This document shows, piece by piece, positions 19,958-28,040 of a DNA stretch of 64,000 bases; position 1 is the stretch's first letter, and every line of letters begins with the position of its first letter. The stretch comes from Enterobacteriaceae bacterium RIT714 (GTDB lineage: Bacteria > Pseudomonadota > Gammaproteobacteria > Enterobacterales > Enterobacteriaceae). Below the pieces are notes generated by a model, which saw nothing but the letters and a program-made list of their open reading frames with translations, had not been told where the DNA came from and did not search any database. The translations under genes were made by a program, and so were the position numbers. The DNA lies in assembly GCA_009668015.1 (NCBI GenBank), contig WJYB01000001.1, positions 806,001-870,000 of the forward strand, read 5' to 3'.

Positions 19958-20278
19958 ATGGAAAGGAATATCTTGCTGGCGATTATCGCCTGCGCGGTGG
20001 TTACGGCGCTGATGCGTACCGTGCCGATCCTGTTGCTCTCGCGATTTCGACTGGCCCCCATCGTCCAGCAATGGCTGAGTTTTATCCCTTCCGCCATTAT
20101 GGCGGCGATTGTGACGGCAGAACTGGCTGGCAAACCGGCGCTGACGGCCTCGGGGATCAGCATCTCGCTACTGGCCGCCGCCGTCGCCACGCTGGCGGGG
20201 ATCCTCTCGCGCAGCCTGTTTGCGACGGTGATCGCGGGGATGGTGGCGTTTTCCGGGCTGGGGTATTGGCTGGCGTAA
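19958..20278 (+). CDS. AzlD family transporter small subunit
   Basis: A 106-residue membrane protein with four hydrophobic segments, the small partner of the AzlC-type exporter. It has the typical AzlD features: a TALMRTVPILLLSRF segment after the first helix, WLSFIPSAIMAAIV in the middle and LLAAAVATLAGILSRSLFATVIAGM near the end. AAAGGAG sits just before its ATG, inside the end of azlC, so the two subunits are co-translated. Its length matches YgaH-like proteins. It is convergent with the PhnD-like gene across only 17 bp, with no clear terminator between them. Confidence 0.85.
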   Translation: MERNILLAIIACAVVTALMRTVPILLLSRFRLAPIVQQWLSFIPSAIMAAIVTAELAGKPALTASGISISLLAAAVATLAGILSRSLFATVIAGMVAFSGLGYWLA

Positions 20279-20295
20279 TTCCAGTTTTTTGCCGG

Positions 20296-21096
20296 TCAGA
20301 GCCGCGTGACGCCGGCCTCAGCGGCCTCTTTGCGCCAGTCCAGTAACAGACTATAGGGCTGGCGCGACACCGCGCTAAATCCACCAATAAATGCGGCCTC
20401 GCACAGCGAACGATATTCCGGGGCATTCACCAGCGCATTCAGCGCCGCTCTGATCGCTGTGAGGGTCTGCGCCGACGTGCGGCCTGCAGTGATGAGCGGT
20501 AATCCGGGCGTCAGCGGAGTGTGTTCGATGACGGTCAGCCCATCCAGCAAAGTCGGTTCATGGCGCTGAAGTAATGCCCAGGTCACACAGTCGATAGCCG
20601 CGATATCCGCCGCTCCCCGCGCCAGATCAATTACCGACTGGCGGTGGCTGCCGCTCAATACCACCTGCGAGAAAAATCGCCCTTCCCGGGACAACGGAGC
20701 CACCCTTTTCAGCAGCACGTTGTAGCCCGACTGCGACTCCTCTGCGTTACACACCACCCGTTTGCCGCGAAAATCGGCGAGCGTTTGGGTGTTGTCTTGC
20801 GCCCGTGCGACCAGAAAACTGCGGTAGTTAATCCCTTCGCAGCCAGGCGCAGTGTAATGAAAACATCCCACGGTCTGCACCTCTGCAAGCTGCGTCACCA
20901 GCGGAAAACCGCAGGTCTGGCTCAGCAACAGATCGGGGTGACGCCAGTGGGAAAGCAGGTCCCCTTCTGGCACGCTCGGCTTGAGATCGTCCGCCGGTAC
21001 GCCGTGTGCAATCAGCAGGTGCTGTACGGCCCGCCACAGCGCCAGCGTCTCGGCGCGGTTAATGGCATACATAGGAAATGCAAGTCGGTCACTCAT
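20296..21096 (-). CDS. PhnD-like substrate-binding domain protein without signal peptide
   Basis: About 266 residues with the fold pattern of phosphate/phosphonate-type periplasmic binding proteins (PhnD/SsuA/NMT1-like). It begins LAFPMYAINRAETLALWRAV, has the mid-domain LLSQTCGFPLVTQL and a hinge-like SGYNVLLKRV, and later a D-x-A-A-I-D-C-V-T-W segment, all typical of these proteins. There is no signal peptide or lipobox, so it is probably cytosolic and not an ABC transporter receptor; no permease or ATPase gene is nearby. Its 5' end overlaps the desaturase stop, so the two are translationally coupled. Starts are ambiguous: ATG 21096, ATG 21102 or GTG 21105, none with a clear ribosome binding site. 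Ligand unknown. Confidence 0.75.
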   Translation of the reverse strand: MSDRLAFPMYAINRAETLALWRAVQHLLIAHGVPADDLKPSVPEGDLLSHWRHPDLLLSQTCGFPLVTQLAEVQTVGCFHYTAPGCEGINYRSFLVARAQDNTQTLADFRGKRVVCNAEESQSGYNVLLKRVAPLSREGRFFSQVVLSGSHRQSVIDLARGAADIAAIDCVTWALLQRHEPTLLDGLTVIEHTPLTPGLPLITAGRTSAQTLTAIRAALNALVNAPEYRSLCEAAFIGGFSAVSRQPYSLLLDWRKEAAEAGVTRL

Positions 21097-22075
21097 TGGC
21101 ATCACTTTTTTTCACGCCGGGATGCACGGTCACCTCCACGGCTTTCGCCCAAAACTGGCGCAACCATTCGCCATAACCCCGCACCACAAATTGCTGATTA
21201 CGCTGCTGATAGTGCGCTTTATCACGCAGATAGATCGCCCGCAGGCCATACCAGGGCACGCCGGGAAGATCGTGATGCACAGAATGATAGTTGAGATTCA
21301 GAAAGAGCACGCGCCAGGGCAGCGCCGCTTCGTTAATCACCGAACGGGCCAGCGGGTCGTCCGCCGCGCGGTGCTCAAGAAAAGAGCGCACTTTGGTGAG
21401 GGCCAGTGCAGGATAGCTCACCGCCAGCACAAACCAGATCGCGGAGAATCCGATCGTCTCGATCCAGGCCAGCAGTAGCGCCAGCAATACGCCGTGAACC
21501 AGCCACATCGCCATCGCTTTCATCTTGAGCTGGCGAAACGCCGCGACCGCCTCCCCCAGCGTCTGCACAATATCCAGCAGCGGAGCCAGAGCCAGGCGCC
21601 CGACAAAAGTATTCCGCGCATGAATTATTTTTCGCCGCCACGGCGAGAATTTTGCCCAGCTTGCGTCAGTGAAATAGTACGACTCCGGATCGTCCTGCGG
21701 CACTGTCAGACTATCGTGACGATGGTGAGCCAGATGGGAATCGCGGTAGAGACCGTACGGATACCAGACCGCCAGCGGCAGAATGCCAAAAAGCTGATTA
21801 AGCCACGGCAGACGAGTGGGATGACCATGGATCAATTCATGCTGCAGGGACATATACCAGGCGGTAAACCAGATAAGCATCAGCGTGGCGGGAAAACGCC
21901 CCACGACGGGCCAGAACCAAAGCGTGCCGAACCAGCCACCGTAGACCGCAGCCATCAGCATCCACGTCGGCCATTCACTTTGCCACAGCCAGCTTTTGCG
22001 AAGACGGCAGAGCCGGTCGCGTTGTTCCGCATGCAAATAGTGGGACGAACTTTTACCCATTTGATCCAACGCCAT
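21089..22075 (-). CDS. Membrane fatty acid desaturase
   Basis: Membrane di-iron desaturase/hydroxylase. The three histidine boxes are complete; numbering from the longest frame, they are HELIHGH (81-87), HLAHHRH (116-122) and HSVHH (266-270), with a further EH at 236-237. Several hydrophobic segments (about 40-75, 96-110, 190-228) form the membrane part. Probably introduces a double bond into fatty acyl chains or hydroxylates a lipid-like substrate; electron donor and substrate are unknown. Enterobacteria usually make unsaturated fatty acids anaerobically through FabA/FabB, so an aerobic desaturase is an addition. The start is uncertain: ATG 22075, GTG 22081 or ATG 22060. A perfect 12-bp inverted repeat lies immediately upstream. 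The PhnD-like gene overlaps its 3' end. Confidence 0.87.
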   Translation of the reverse strand: MALDQMGKSSSHYLHAEQRDRLCRLRKSWLWQSEWPTWMLMAAVYGGWFGTLWFWPVVGRFPATLMLIWFTAWYMSLQHELIHGHPTRLPWLNQLFGILPLAVWYPYGLYRDSHLAHHRHDSLTVPQDDPESYYFTDASWAKFSPWRRKIIHARNTFVGRLALAPLLDIVQTLGEAVAAFRQLKMKAMAMWLVHGVLLALLLAWIETIGFSAIWFVLAVSYPALALTKVRSFLEHRAADDPLARSVINEAALPWRVLFLNLNYHSVHHDLPGVPWYGLRAIYLRDKAHYQQRNQQFVVRGYGEWLRQFWAKAVEVTVHPGVKKSDANE

Positions 22076-22087
22076 TTCCACATGATT

Positions 22088-22117
22088 ACGCTATCTCACG
22101 AAGATGTGAGATAGCGT
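22088..22117. promoter_or_regulatory. Perfect 12-bp inverted repeat before the desaturase gene
   Basis: Arms ACGCTATCTCAC (22088-22099) and GTGAGATAGCGT (22106-22117) with a 6-nt spacer. It lies only about 7-13 bp before the likely desaturase start codons and has no T-tract, so it is not a terminator. It could be an operator for a dimeric repressor or an mRNA hairpin that masks the ribosome binding site. Confidence 0.6.
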
Positions 22118-22157
22118 CGGAAATCACAAAGAATTTAAATGGCTATGCTTTGCCAGA

Positions 22158-22196
22158 AACGCCGGGTAGCCCGGGCAATCGTTCGTCACCCGGGCC
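22158..22196. repeat. Degenerate REP-like hairpin
   Basis: An imperfect GC-rich palindrome built from GCCGGGTAGCCCGGG and CACCCGGGCC, between the MFS gene stop and the desaturase promoter region. It resembles enterobacterial REP units (GCCGG...CCGGC) but has diverged. Confidence 0.4.
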
Positions 22197-22221
22197 CCCG
22201 TTCCAGAAAGTTCAGGACCGA

Positions 22222-23415
22222 TTATGCTGGGTTTTGCTGCGCTTTTACGCCAATCAGGACAATCACCATTGCCGAAACCAGCAATAATCCGCTACCGGCA
22301 AATACGCCGCTGGCACCGTTGAGATCAAACACCGCGCCACCGCCAGCCGCTCCCGCGCCGATTGCAAACTGGATGGATGCCACCAGTAGCCCACCCGCGC
22401 TTTCGGCTTCATCCGGTACGGTTGTCGCAAGCCAGGTCGACCAGCCGACGGGCACCAGCCCGAAAGCAAAGCCCCAGAGCGCCACCAGCAGCCCGTCCAG
22501 CATCGCCAGATGACCAAACAACACCATCGTCAGAGCCAGAACGCCCATCACAAAGGGCACGAACGCCAGGGTCAGGCGCAGATTGCGCGCCAGCAGGTGT
22601 CCGGCAATCGAGGTGCCGACAAAATTGGCCAACCCGAAGCCCAGTAATATCAGCGAAATCGTTTCCACGCTGGCCTGACCGACCGTTTCAAGGAACGGAC
22701 GCAGGTAGGTAAAGAAGGCGAAATGCCCGCTAAAGATCAGCACCGTTGCCAGCAATCCTCCGACCATTCCCGGACGACGCAGTACGCGTAGTAAGGTCCC
22801 CAGACCGCCGCTGCTTTCCGGCTTCATCGACGGCAATACCCACAGCTGCCAGAGCAGGGCCAGCACGCTTGGCAGAATGCAGAGAATAAAGACGTTACGC
22901 CAGCCAATCAGACTGCCCAGATAGCTGCCAAGCGGCGCGGCCACCACGGTCGCGACAGAGACGCTGGAGAAAATCACCGCCAGCGCTTGCGGCACTTTAT
23001 CCGCCGGCACCAGGCGCATGGCCGTCGCGGTCGACATTGCCCAGAATCCGCCAATTGCAATTCCCAGCAGCAAGCGTCCCATCAGCAGCACATGCAGCGT
23101 GGGGGCAAACGCCACCAGCAGGCTGGAGATAATTTGCAACAATGAGAAAAACATCAGCACCCAACGACGGTCGATGCTTTTGGTGGCGGGAGTGATGAGC
23201 AAGCCCGTCACCAGCGCGACCAGCGCCGTCGCCGTTACCGCCTGTCCGGCCATCCCTTCACTGACGCCCAGGCTTGCCGCCATAGGGGTTAATAAACTGG
23301 CCGGTAAAAACTCCGCCGTAATCAGGCCAAACACGCCCAGTCCCAGTGAATAGACGGCTCGCCAGGCGGGTTTTGCCGGCGCGATGGCCTCGCTCGCCGC
23401 GATACATGAATTCAT
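22222..23415 (-). CDS. MFS transporter, NepI-like drug/nucleoside efflux family (DHA1)
   Basis: A 397-residue, 12-helix major facilitator of the DHA1 family. It resembles purine-ribonucleoside exporter NepI and arabinose exporter-type proteins: EFLPASLLTPMAASLGVSEGMAGQAVT near the N-terminus, motif A-like ATKSIDRRWV after helix 2, and LLGIAIGGFWAMSTATAMRLVP in helices 4-5. The start is the ATG at 23415, with GGGAGAGC upstream; the frame extends to 23460 without support. It is divergent from an AraC-family gene 115 bp away, which is probably its regulator. The exported compound cannot be told from sequence; NepI identity itself is not certain. Confidence 0.85.
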   Translation of the reverse strand: MNSCIAASEAIAPAKPAWRAVYSLGLGVFGLITAEFLPASLLTPMAASLGVSEGMAGQAVTATALVALVTGLLITPATKSIDRRWVLMFFSLLQIISSLLVAFAPTLHVLLMGRLLLGIAIGGFWAMSTATAMRLVPADKVPQALAVIFSSVSVATVVAAPLGSYLGSLIGWRNVFILCILPSVLALLWQLWVLPSMKPESSGGLGTLLRVLRRPGMVGGLLATVLIFSGHFAFFTYLRPFLETVGQASVETISLILLGFGLANFVGTSIAGHLLARNLRLTLAFVPFVMGVLALTMVLFGHLAMLDGLLVALWGFAFGLVPVGWSTWLATTVPDEAESAGGLLVASIQFAIGAGAAGGGAVFDLNGASGVFAGSGLLLVSAMVIVLIGVKAQQNPA

Positions 23416-23530
23416 CTGTTGCTCTCCCGTTAGAAAAATGTGACAACCGTCGCAAAGCATAGAGTGTTCCCCGTGGACGATCTATGACATATAATCTCCA
23501 CTTATTGATAATTCGTCCGGAGTTGCTGCG

Positions 23531-24487
23531 ATGACCGTACAGTCGCCCGATTTAATCAGTGAGCTTTTGCGTGGCATGCGTCTGTCAGGCGTCAAATATC
23601 GCCGGATCGAAACCCGCGCGCCGTTTGGCCTGGCATTCCATCAGGCTGCGGGCAAAGCACAGTTTCACTTCATCAGCCGCGGCCCGGCGGTGCTGAGGAT
23701 GGAGAGTGGCGCGACCTTTCACCTGAGCGTGGGGGATGCGCTGTTTATCCCCAACGGCAACGCGCACGTGCTTTTGTCCGATGAACAGGCGCAAGTCACT
23801 CCGGTATCGGAGTTTCCCAGCGAGCCGATTTGCAACTCGGTGTGTGCTATCACCTGCAAACCCTGTCCGGAGAACGAAAGTACGGTGATCTTTAGCGGAT
23901 GTATGGATTTTGAGCTGGGGGGAATGCAGCCGCTGATCAAAGCGATGCCGGAGGTGATGATGGTGAGCCGCCTGATGTCAACCTGGCCTGAGATCCACCC
24001 GCTGCTGGCGGCGATGGAGCGCGAATCAATGACCCGTCAGGTGGGGTTTGCCGGGATACTGGCGCGTCTGGCCGATGTTGTCGCGGCGCTTATCGTACGC
24101 GGATGGGTGGAAGCGGGCTGCGGCAAAGCGACGGGCTGGGTGCAGGTGCTGCGCGATCCGCGCCTGAGTCGCGCCATTTACGCCATGCATCAGCAACCGG
24201 GAGTGAACTGGAGCGTCGCGGAGCTGGCAAAAGAGGCGGGAACCTCCCGTTCCGTGTTTGCCGAGCGCTTTTTATCAGCCACTGGCACCACACCGGCGAA
24301 ATATCTGAGCGAGCTGCGCATGCGTCTCGCCATTCAGTATATTCGTCATGAGCATCAGGCGATTGAAACGGTGGCGCTGCGCCTTGGCTATGGCTCGCTG
24401 GCGGCGTTCAGTCGGGCGTTTAAGCGCATTGTAGGCCAGGCTCCGGGGACACTAAGGGAAACCGGCCAGACTCCGGAAGAAGTCTGA
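23531..24487 (+). CDS. AraC family transcriptional regulator with cupin sensor domain
   Basis: A 318-residue regulator. The N-terminal two thirds form a cupin (AraC_binding/Cupin_6-like) domain, with HFISRGPAVLRME and LSVGDALFIPNGNAHVL as the double-stranded beta-helix motifs. The C-terminal region (about residues 205-310) is the AraC DNA-binding domain with two helix-turn-helix units, including WSVAELAKEAGTSRSVFAERF and the signature VALRLGYGSLAAFSRAFKR. Cys-x-x-Cys residues (VCAITCKPCP) might allow metal or redox sensing. A TATAAT at 23490-23495 could be its -10. It is divergent from the MFS exporter gene, the common layout for a regulator and its target. Inducer unknown. Confidence 0.9.
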   Translation: MTVQSPDLISELLRGMRLSGVKYRRIETRAPFGLAFHQAAGKAQFHFISRGPAVLRMESGATFHLSVGDALFIPNGNAHVLLSDEQAQVTPVSEFPSEPICNSVCAITCKPCPENESTVIFSGCMDFELGGMQPLIKAMPEVMMVSRLMSTWPEIHPLLAAMERESMTRQVGFAGILARLADVVAALIVRGWVEAGCGKATGWVQVLRDPRLSRAIYAMHQQPGVNWSVAELAKEAGTSRSVFAERFLSATGTTPAKYLSELRMRLAIQYIRHEHQAIETVALRLGYGSLAAFSRAFKRIVGQAPGTLRETGQTPEEV

Positions 24488-24499
24488 CCGGGGCGATCG

Positions 24500-25882
24500 T
24501 CAGAAGTAATATTTAAAGCGCACGCGACCACCGTAGCGATCGTCGTTGTTGGCATCGCCCGCTTTTGGATGCGCCTCCACCCAGGAGGCGTACGCCCCGA
24601 GGTAGATATTGAAATTCTTCATCTTCATCACGTTCGGGATCAGATAAGACGCGTGAATAGTATGAAGATCGTATTTACCCGGATCGGTAATCCAGCAGTC
24701 ATCATCGCAATCGGCATCAAGGTTAGTGGAGTTAAATTTATCCACCTGGTTATGAGCATAGATGTAGCCCAGTTCAAAATTATGCCATAAGGCATTCGTC
24801 CCGGCGGTAAAGTCCGTTTCATCGGTGGCATCCATATAAGCGGTATTCACATTCACCACCACGCCATCGTCAGGGTCGGTTTGTTGTCCGTTCCAGGTCA
24901 TGGTCCAGCCATAACCCGTGCGGTCCGACTCATCGATCCATTTACCATTAGCGTCACGATAGCCGTACGCATTGTTAACCAGGTTACTCTCCATCGCGAC
25001 TGCCGTGCTGAAACGCCCGTTCTGCCAGGAGATGACCGGTCGGACGTAAGCCACATTTTTTTCATTATCCAGTTCAGCGCCGTGATACTGCTTGTCGACA
25101 TACAGCGTGCTGCCGTCCTCCAACAGGGTATTCAGTTCGAAATACCAGTTATCAAGGGTTTTACTCATCAGGAAGTTACCGCCGCTGTTACTACGGCCAC
25201 GCCCCTCTTTCATCATGTAGATATAGCCATAGCCGTCGCTGTAGAGATCGTTGGCGGTATTTCCGGAATACTCGATGAATGTATCCTGATTGAGCGGGAA
25301 CATATCGTAGGCTTCAAAACGGCCCACTTTAACCTTCCAGTTGTTTTCGTTGCCGAAGAAGAAGATGGCATCATCAAGATTCATTTTACCGCCGAGATCC
25401 GCCAGCGGTTGCACGGAGAATCCGGCAAAATTACCGTCATCCATTCGACGATAGCCGTCAAAGCCTAATAAAATACGGCCATTAATATCCCATCGCTCAT
25501 TATTTCCCGCTGCCCAGTCCTTATTCGCACTTGTTTTAACAGACGTTAATGCACCCGATTTACTGGCCGCGTCCATATTAAATTCCACATCGCCATAAAA
25601 CTTAATATCGCCGTAGCCCGAGAGCGTCAATTTGGGTTCTGCGGTTTTGGTGACGGGTTCAGCGGATTGAACGGAAACGGTCGGCTGGCTTTTTGCGATC
25701 TCATTCTGATGCAGTTGCAGGCTTTGTATTTGTGCCTCGGCTTTCGCCGCGCGGCTTTCCGACTGTTCCAGTCGTGCTTCCAGCTGCGCCAGTTTCTCCT
25801 CCAGGCTCAGCGAATTTTGTGCGGCATAAAGACTGCCCGAGCAAAGGGCACTGATAACCAGAGCACTAGCTTTAATTCTCAT
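24500..25882 (-). CDS. Carbohydrate porin (RafY/ScrY-like outer-membrane glycoporin)
   Basis: A 460-residue outer-membrane protein. A signal peptide of about 21 residues (MRIKASALVISALCSGSLYA) is followed by a coiled coil (LEEKLAQLEARLEQSESRAAKAEAQIQ), like the N-terminal extensions of ScrY and RafY. The barrel is rich in aromatic, acidic beta-strands and ends in the RFKYYF motif with C-terminal Phe recognised by the Bam complex. Two close cysteines (DADCDDDCW) probably form a disulfide in a loop. The start is the ATG at 25882 with GGGAGGAAT upstream; the frame extends to 25975 without support. It is divergent from periplasmic trehalase treA across 413 bp, so a role in trehalose or other disaccharide entry is likely but inferred. 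RafY-type assignment is from memory of the family. Confidence 0.78.
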   Translation of the reverse strand: MRIKASALVISALCSGSLYAAQNSLSLEEKLAQLEARLEQSESRAAKAEAQIQSLQLHQNEIAKSQPTVSVQSAEPVTKTAEPKLTLSGYGDIKFYGDVEFNMDAASKSGALTSVKTSANKDWAAGNNERWDINGRILLGFDGYRRMDDGNFAGFSVQPLADLGGKMNLDDAIFFFGNENNWKVKVGRFEAYDMFPLNQDTFIEYSGNTANDLYSDGYGYIYMMKEGRGRSNSGGNFLMSKTLDNWYFELNTLLEDGSTLYVDKQYHGAELDNEKNVAYVRPVISWQNGRFSTAVAMESNLVNNAYGYRDANGKWIDESDRTGYGWTMTWNGQQTDPDDGVVVNVNTAYMDATDETDFTAGTNALWHNFELGYIYAHNQVDKFNSTNLDADCDDDCWITDPGKYDLHTIHASYLIPNVMKMKNFNIYLGAYASWVEAHPKAGDANNDDRYGGRVRFKYYF

Positions 25883-26295
25883 AGATTCCTCCCTGTAAAT
25901 GATGAATATTCTGACGGTCCAGCACGGGTATTTCGCCCAAACATAGTGACAGGTTCCATTATGTTTTTTCACCATTTAATTATGTTTTTTTATTTATGTG
26001 ACCGTGAGCGGGATTATTATTCAATAATGCAAAAATGACGCATCAGCGATCACAAATATAATGACAACAACCTGTATTAATAAATGAAATATATAACACC
26101 GAGGTTTATTAATCATATAAAAACATACAAATAATAAATATATTAACGCGTAGTATTCCCTTTTTGCGTGGCGGTAAAGAGTCTGGTTATGCAAAAAATG
26201 AGATATTCGACACACGAAGCCGACGATATTCGTCTAAGGTTTTCAGGTGATTGACGACAGCGGTCACGCTGTTCGCGATAAAAGGAGAAGAATCC
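25883..26295. other. Divergent intergenic region between porin and treA
   Basis: A 413-bp AT-rich stretch that must hold both promoters. I see a CRP-like half-site (GATCACA near 26047) and several A/T tracts but no full operator that I can defend. The short reverse frame at 26021-26215 has no ribosome binding site and unlikely composition, so I do not call it a gene. Confidence 0.6.
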
Positions 26296-27987
26296 ATGAC
26301 AAATGAAATGCGCCGTCCTGCCACTTTACCGCTTGCGCTTCGCATTGCCCTGGGGGGCGCACTGCTGGGCGCAGCCGCCCTCAGCTACGCCGACGACGCA
26401 CCTGCCGTGCAAAAGCAGTCGCCGGATATTCTGCTCGGCCCGCTTTTTAGCGATGTGCAAAGCGCCAAATTATTCCCGGATCAAAAAACCTTCGCTGACG
26501 CGGTGCCCAAAAGCGATCCGCTGATGATCCTGGCCGATTACCGGATGCAACATCGTCAGTCTGGTTTTGACCTGCGCCATTTTGTCGAGATGAACTTCAC
26601 CCTGCCGGGCGAAGGCGAAAAATATGTGCCGCCCGCCGGGCAAAGCTTACGGGAACATATCGACGGTTTGTGGCCCGTATTGACACGCACCACCGACACG
26701 GCCGCAAAATGGGATTCTCTGCTGCCGCTGCCTGAGCCTTACGTCGTGCCGGGCGGTCGTTTCCGCGAAGTCTATTACTGGGATAGCTACTTCACGATGC
26801 TGGGGCTGGCGGAGAGCGGTCACTGGGACAAGATCAGCGATATGGTCGCGAACTTTGGCTATGAGATTGACACCTGGGGCCATATTCCCAACGGCAACCG
26901 CAGCTACTATTTAAGCCGATCGCAGCCGCCTTTCTTCGCCTTAATGGTTGAGTTATTGGCCACTCATGACAGCGATGCGCTGCAAAAATACCGCCCGCAG
27001 ATGGAAAAAGAGTACGCCTACTGGATGGAGGGCGTCGAGGCACTCCAGCCGGGCCAGGCAAATAAACGCGTGGTCAAACTGGATGACGGGTCGATCCTGA
27101 ACCGCTACTGGGACGATCGCGATACGCCGCGCCCGGAATCCTGGCTCGATGACGTCACGACCGCTAAAAACAACCCAAACCGCCCGGCGACCGAGATTTA
27201 CCGCGATCTGCGTTCAGCGGCCGCCTCCGGCTGGGATTTTAGCTCCCGCTGGATGGACGATCCGCAAAAACTGGGCACAATCCGCACCACCAGCATTGTT
27301 CCCGTCGATTTGAACGCGCTGATGTTCAAAATGGAAAAACTGCTGGCCAACGCAAGCCAGGCAGCTGGCGATGCCGCCAGTGCAAACAAATATGAAACGC
27401 TGGCGACGTCACGGCAGAAGGCGATGGAAAATCACCTGTGGAATGAACAAGAGGGTTGGTACGCCGATTACGATCTGAAGAGCAAAAAAGTGCGTAATCA
27501 GCTTACCGCCGCTGCGCTCTTCCCGCTGTACGTCAGTGCCGCCTCGCAAGAACGTGCGGCTAAAGTGGCTAACGCCACCGCCACGCGCCTGTTAAAACCG
27601 GGTGGGATCACCACCACCACCATCAACAGCGGCCAGCAGTGGGATGCGCCAAACGGATGGGCACCATTGCAATGGGTAGCGGCAGAAGGCCTGCAAAATT
27701 ACGGTCACAAAAAAGTGGCCATGGACGTCACCTGGCGCTTCCTGACCAACGTTCAGCATACCTACGATCGTGAACAGAAACTGGTGGAGAAGTATGATGT
27801 GTCAACGACCGGGACCGGCGGTGGTGGCGGCGAATATCCGTTGCAGGATGGATTTGGCTGGACCAACGGCGTGACGCTGAAGATGCTGGACTGGGTCTGC
27901 CCGAAAGAGAAACCGTGCGACAGTTTGCCATCCGCACAGCCAGCGGCAAACGATGAGCCTGCGCCGCAGCAGAGTGCAGCGCAGTAA
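26296..27987 (+). CDS. treA: Periplasmic alpha,alpha-trehalase
   Basis: Family GH37 trehalase that splits trehalose into two glucose in the periplasm, for growth at high osmolarity. The N-terminal signal sequence ends around residue 31-33 (ALSYA-DD). Trehalase signature 1 ([14 protein letters not shown]) is at residues 152-165 and signature 2 ([10 protein letters not shown]) begins at 448. By alignment with E. coli TreA, Asp314 is the catalytic acid (GWDFSSRW) and Glu498 the base (VEKYD); the glycine-rich lid [12 protein letters not shown] is intact. At 563 residues it is like E. coli (565). I start it at the ATG 26296 after AAAGGAGAAG. A C-terminal Pro/Ala/Gln-rich tail is typical. Divergent neighbour: a carbohydrate porin. 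Confidence 0.95.
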   Translation: MTNEMRRPATLPLALRIALGGALLGAAALSYADDAPAVQKQSPDILLGPLFSDVQSAKLFPDQKTFADAVPKSDPLMILADYRMQHRQSGFDLRHFVEMNFTLPGEGEKYVPPAGQSLREHIDGLWPVLTRTTDTAAKWDSLLPLPEPYVVPGGRFREVYYWDSYFTMLGLAESGHWDKISDMVANFGYEIDTWGHIPNGNRSYYLSRSQPPFFALMVELLATHDSDALQKYRPQMEKEYAYWMEGVEALQPGQANKRVVKLDDGSILNRYWDDRDTPRPESWLDDVTTAKNNPNRPATEIYRDLRSAAASGWDFSSRWMDDPQKLGTIRTTSIVPVDLNALMFKMEKLLANASQAAGDAASANKYETLATSRQKAMENHLWNEQEGWYADYDLKSKKVRNQLTAAALFPLYVSAASQERAAKVANATATRLLKPGGITTTTINSGQQWDAPNGWAPLQWVAAEGLQNYGHKKVAMDVTWRFLTNVQHTYDREQKLVEKYDVSTTGTGGGGGEYPLQDGFGWTNGVTLKMLDWVCPKEKPCDSLPSAQPAANDEPAPQQSAAQ

Positions 27988-28002
27988 AGTTGATACGGAC
28001 TT

Positions 28003-28033
28003 TTCTCCCTCTCTCCAGTGGGGAGAGGGAGAA
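28003..28033. repeat. Extragenic CCCTCTCC-type hairpin repeat
   Basis: Near-perfect 14-bp stem with a 3-nt loop between convergent treA and the TonB receptor gene. The same motif (CCCTCTC...GAGAGGG) recurs at 42485-42505 behind dsbB. It is likely a member of a dispersed enterobacterial extragenic repeat, and here probably also limits readthrough. Confidence 0.65.
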
Positions 28034-28040
28034 GTACGGA

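Noticed and set aside
26021..26215. A 64-codon minus-strand frame in the porin-treA gap
   Set aside because: AT-rich intergenic composition, no ribosome binding site, no recognisable features.
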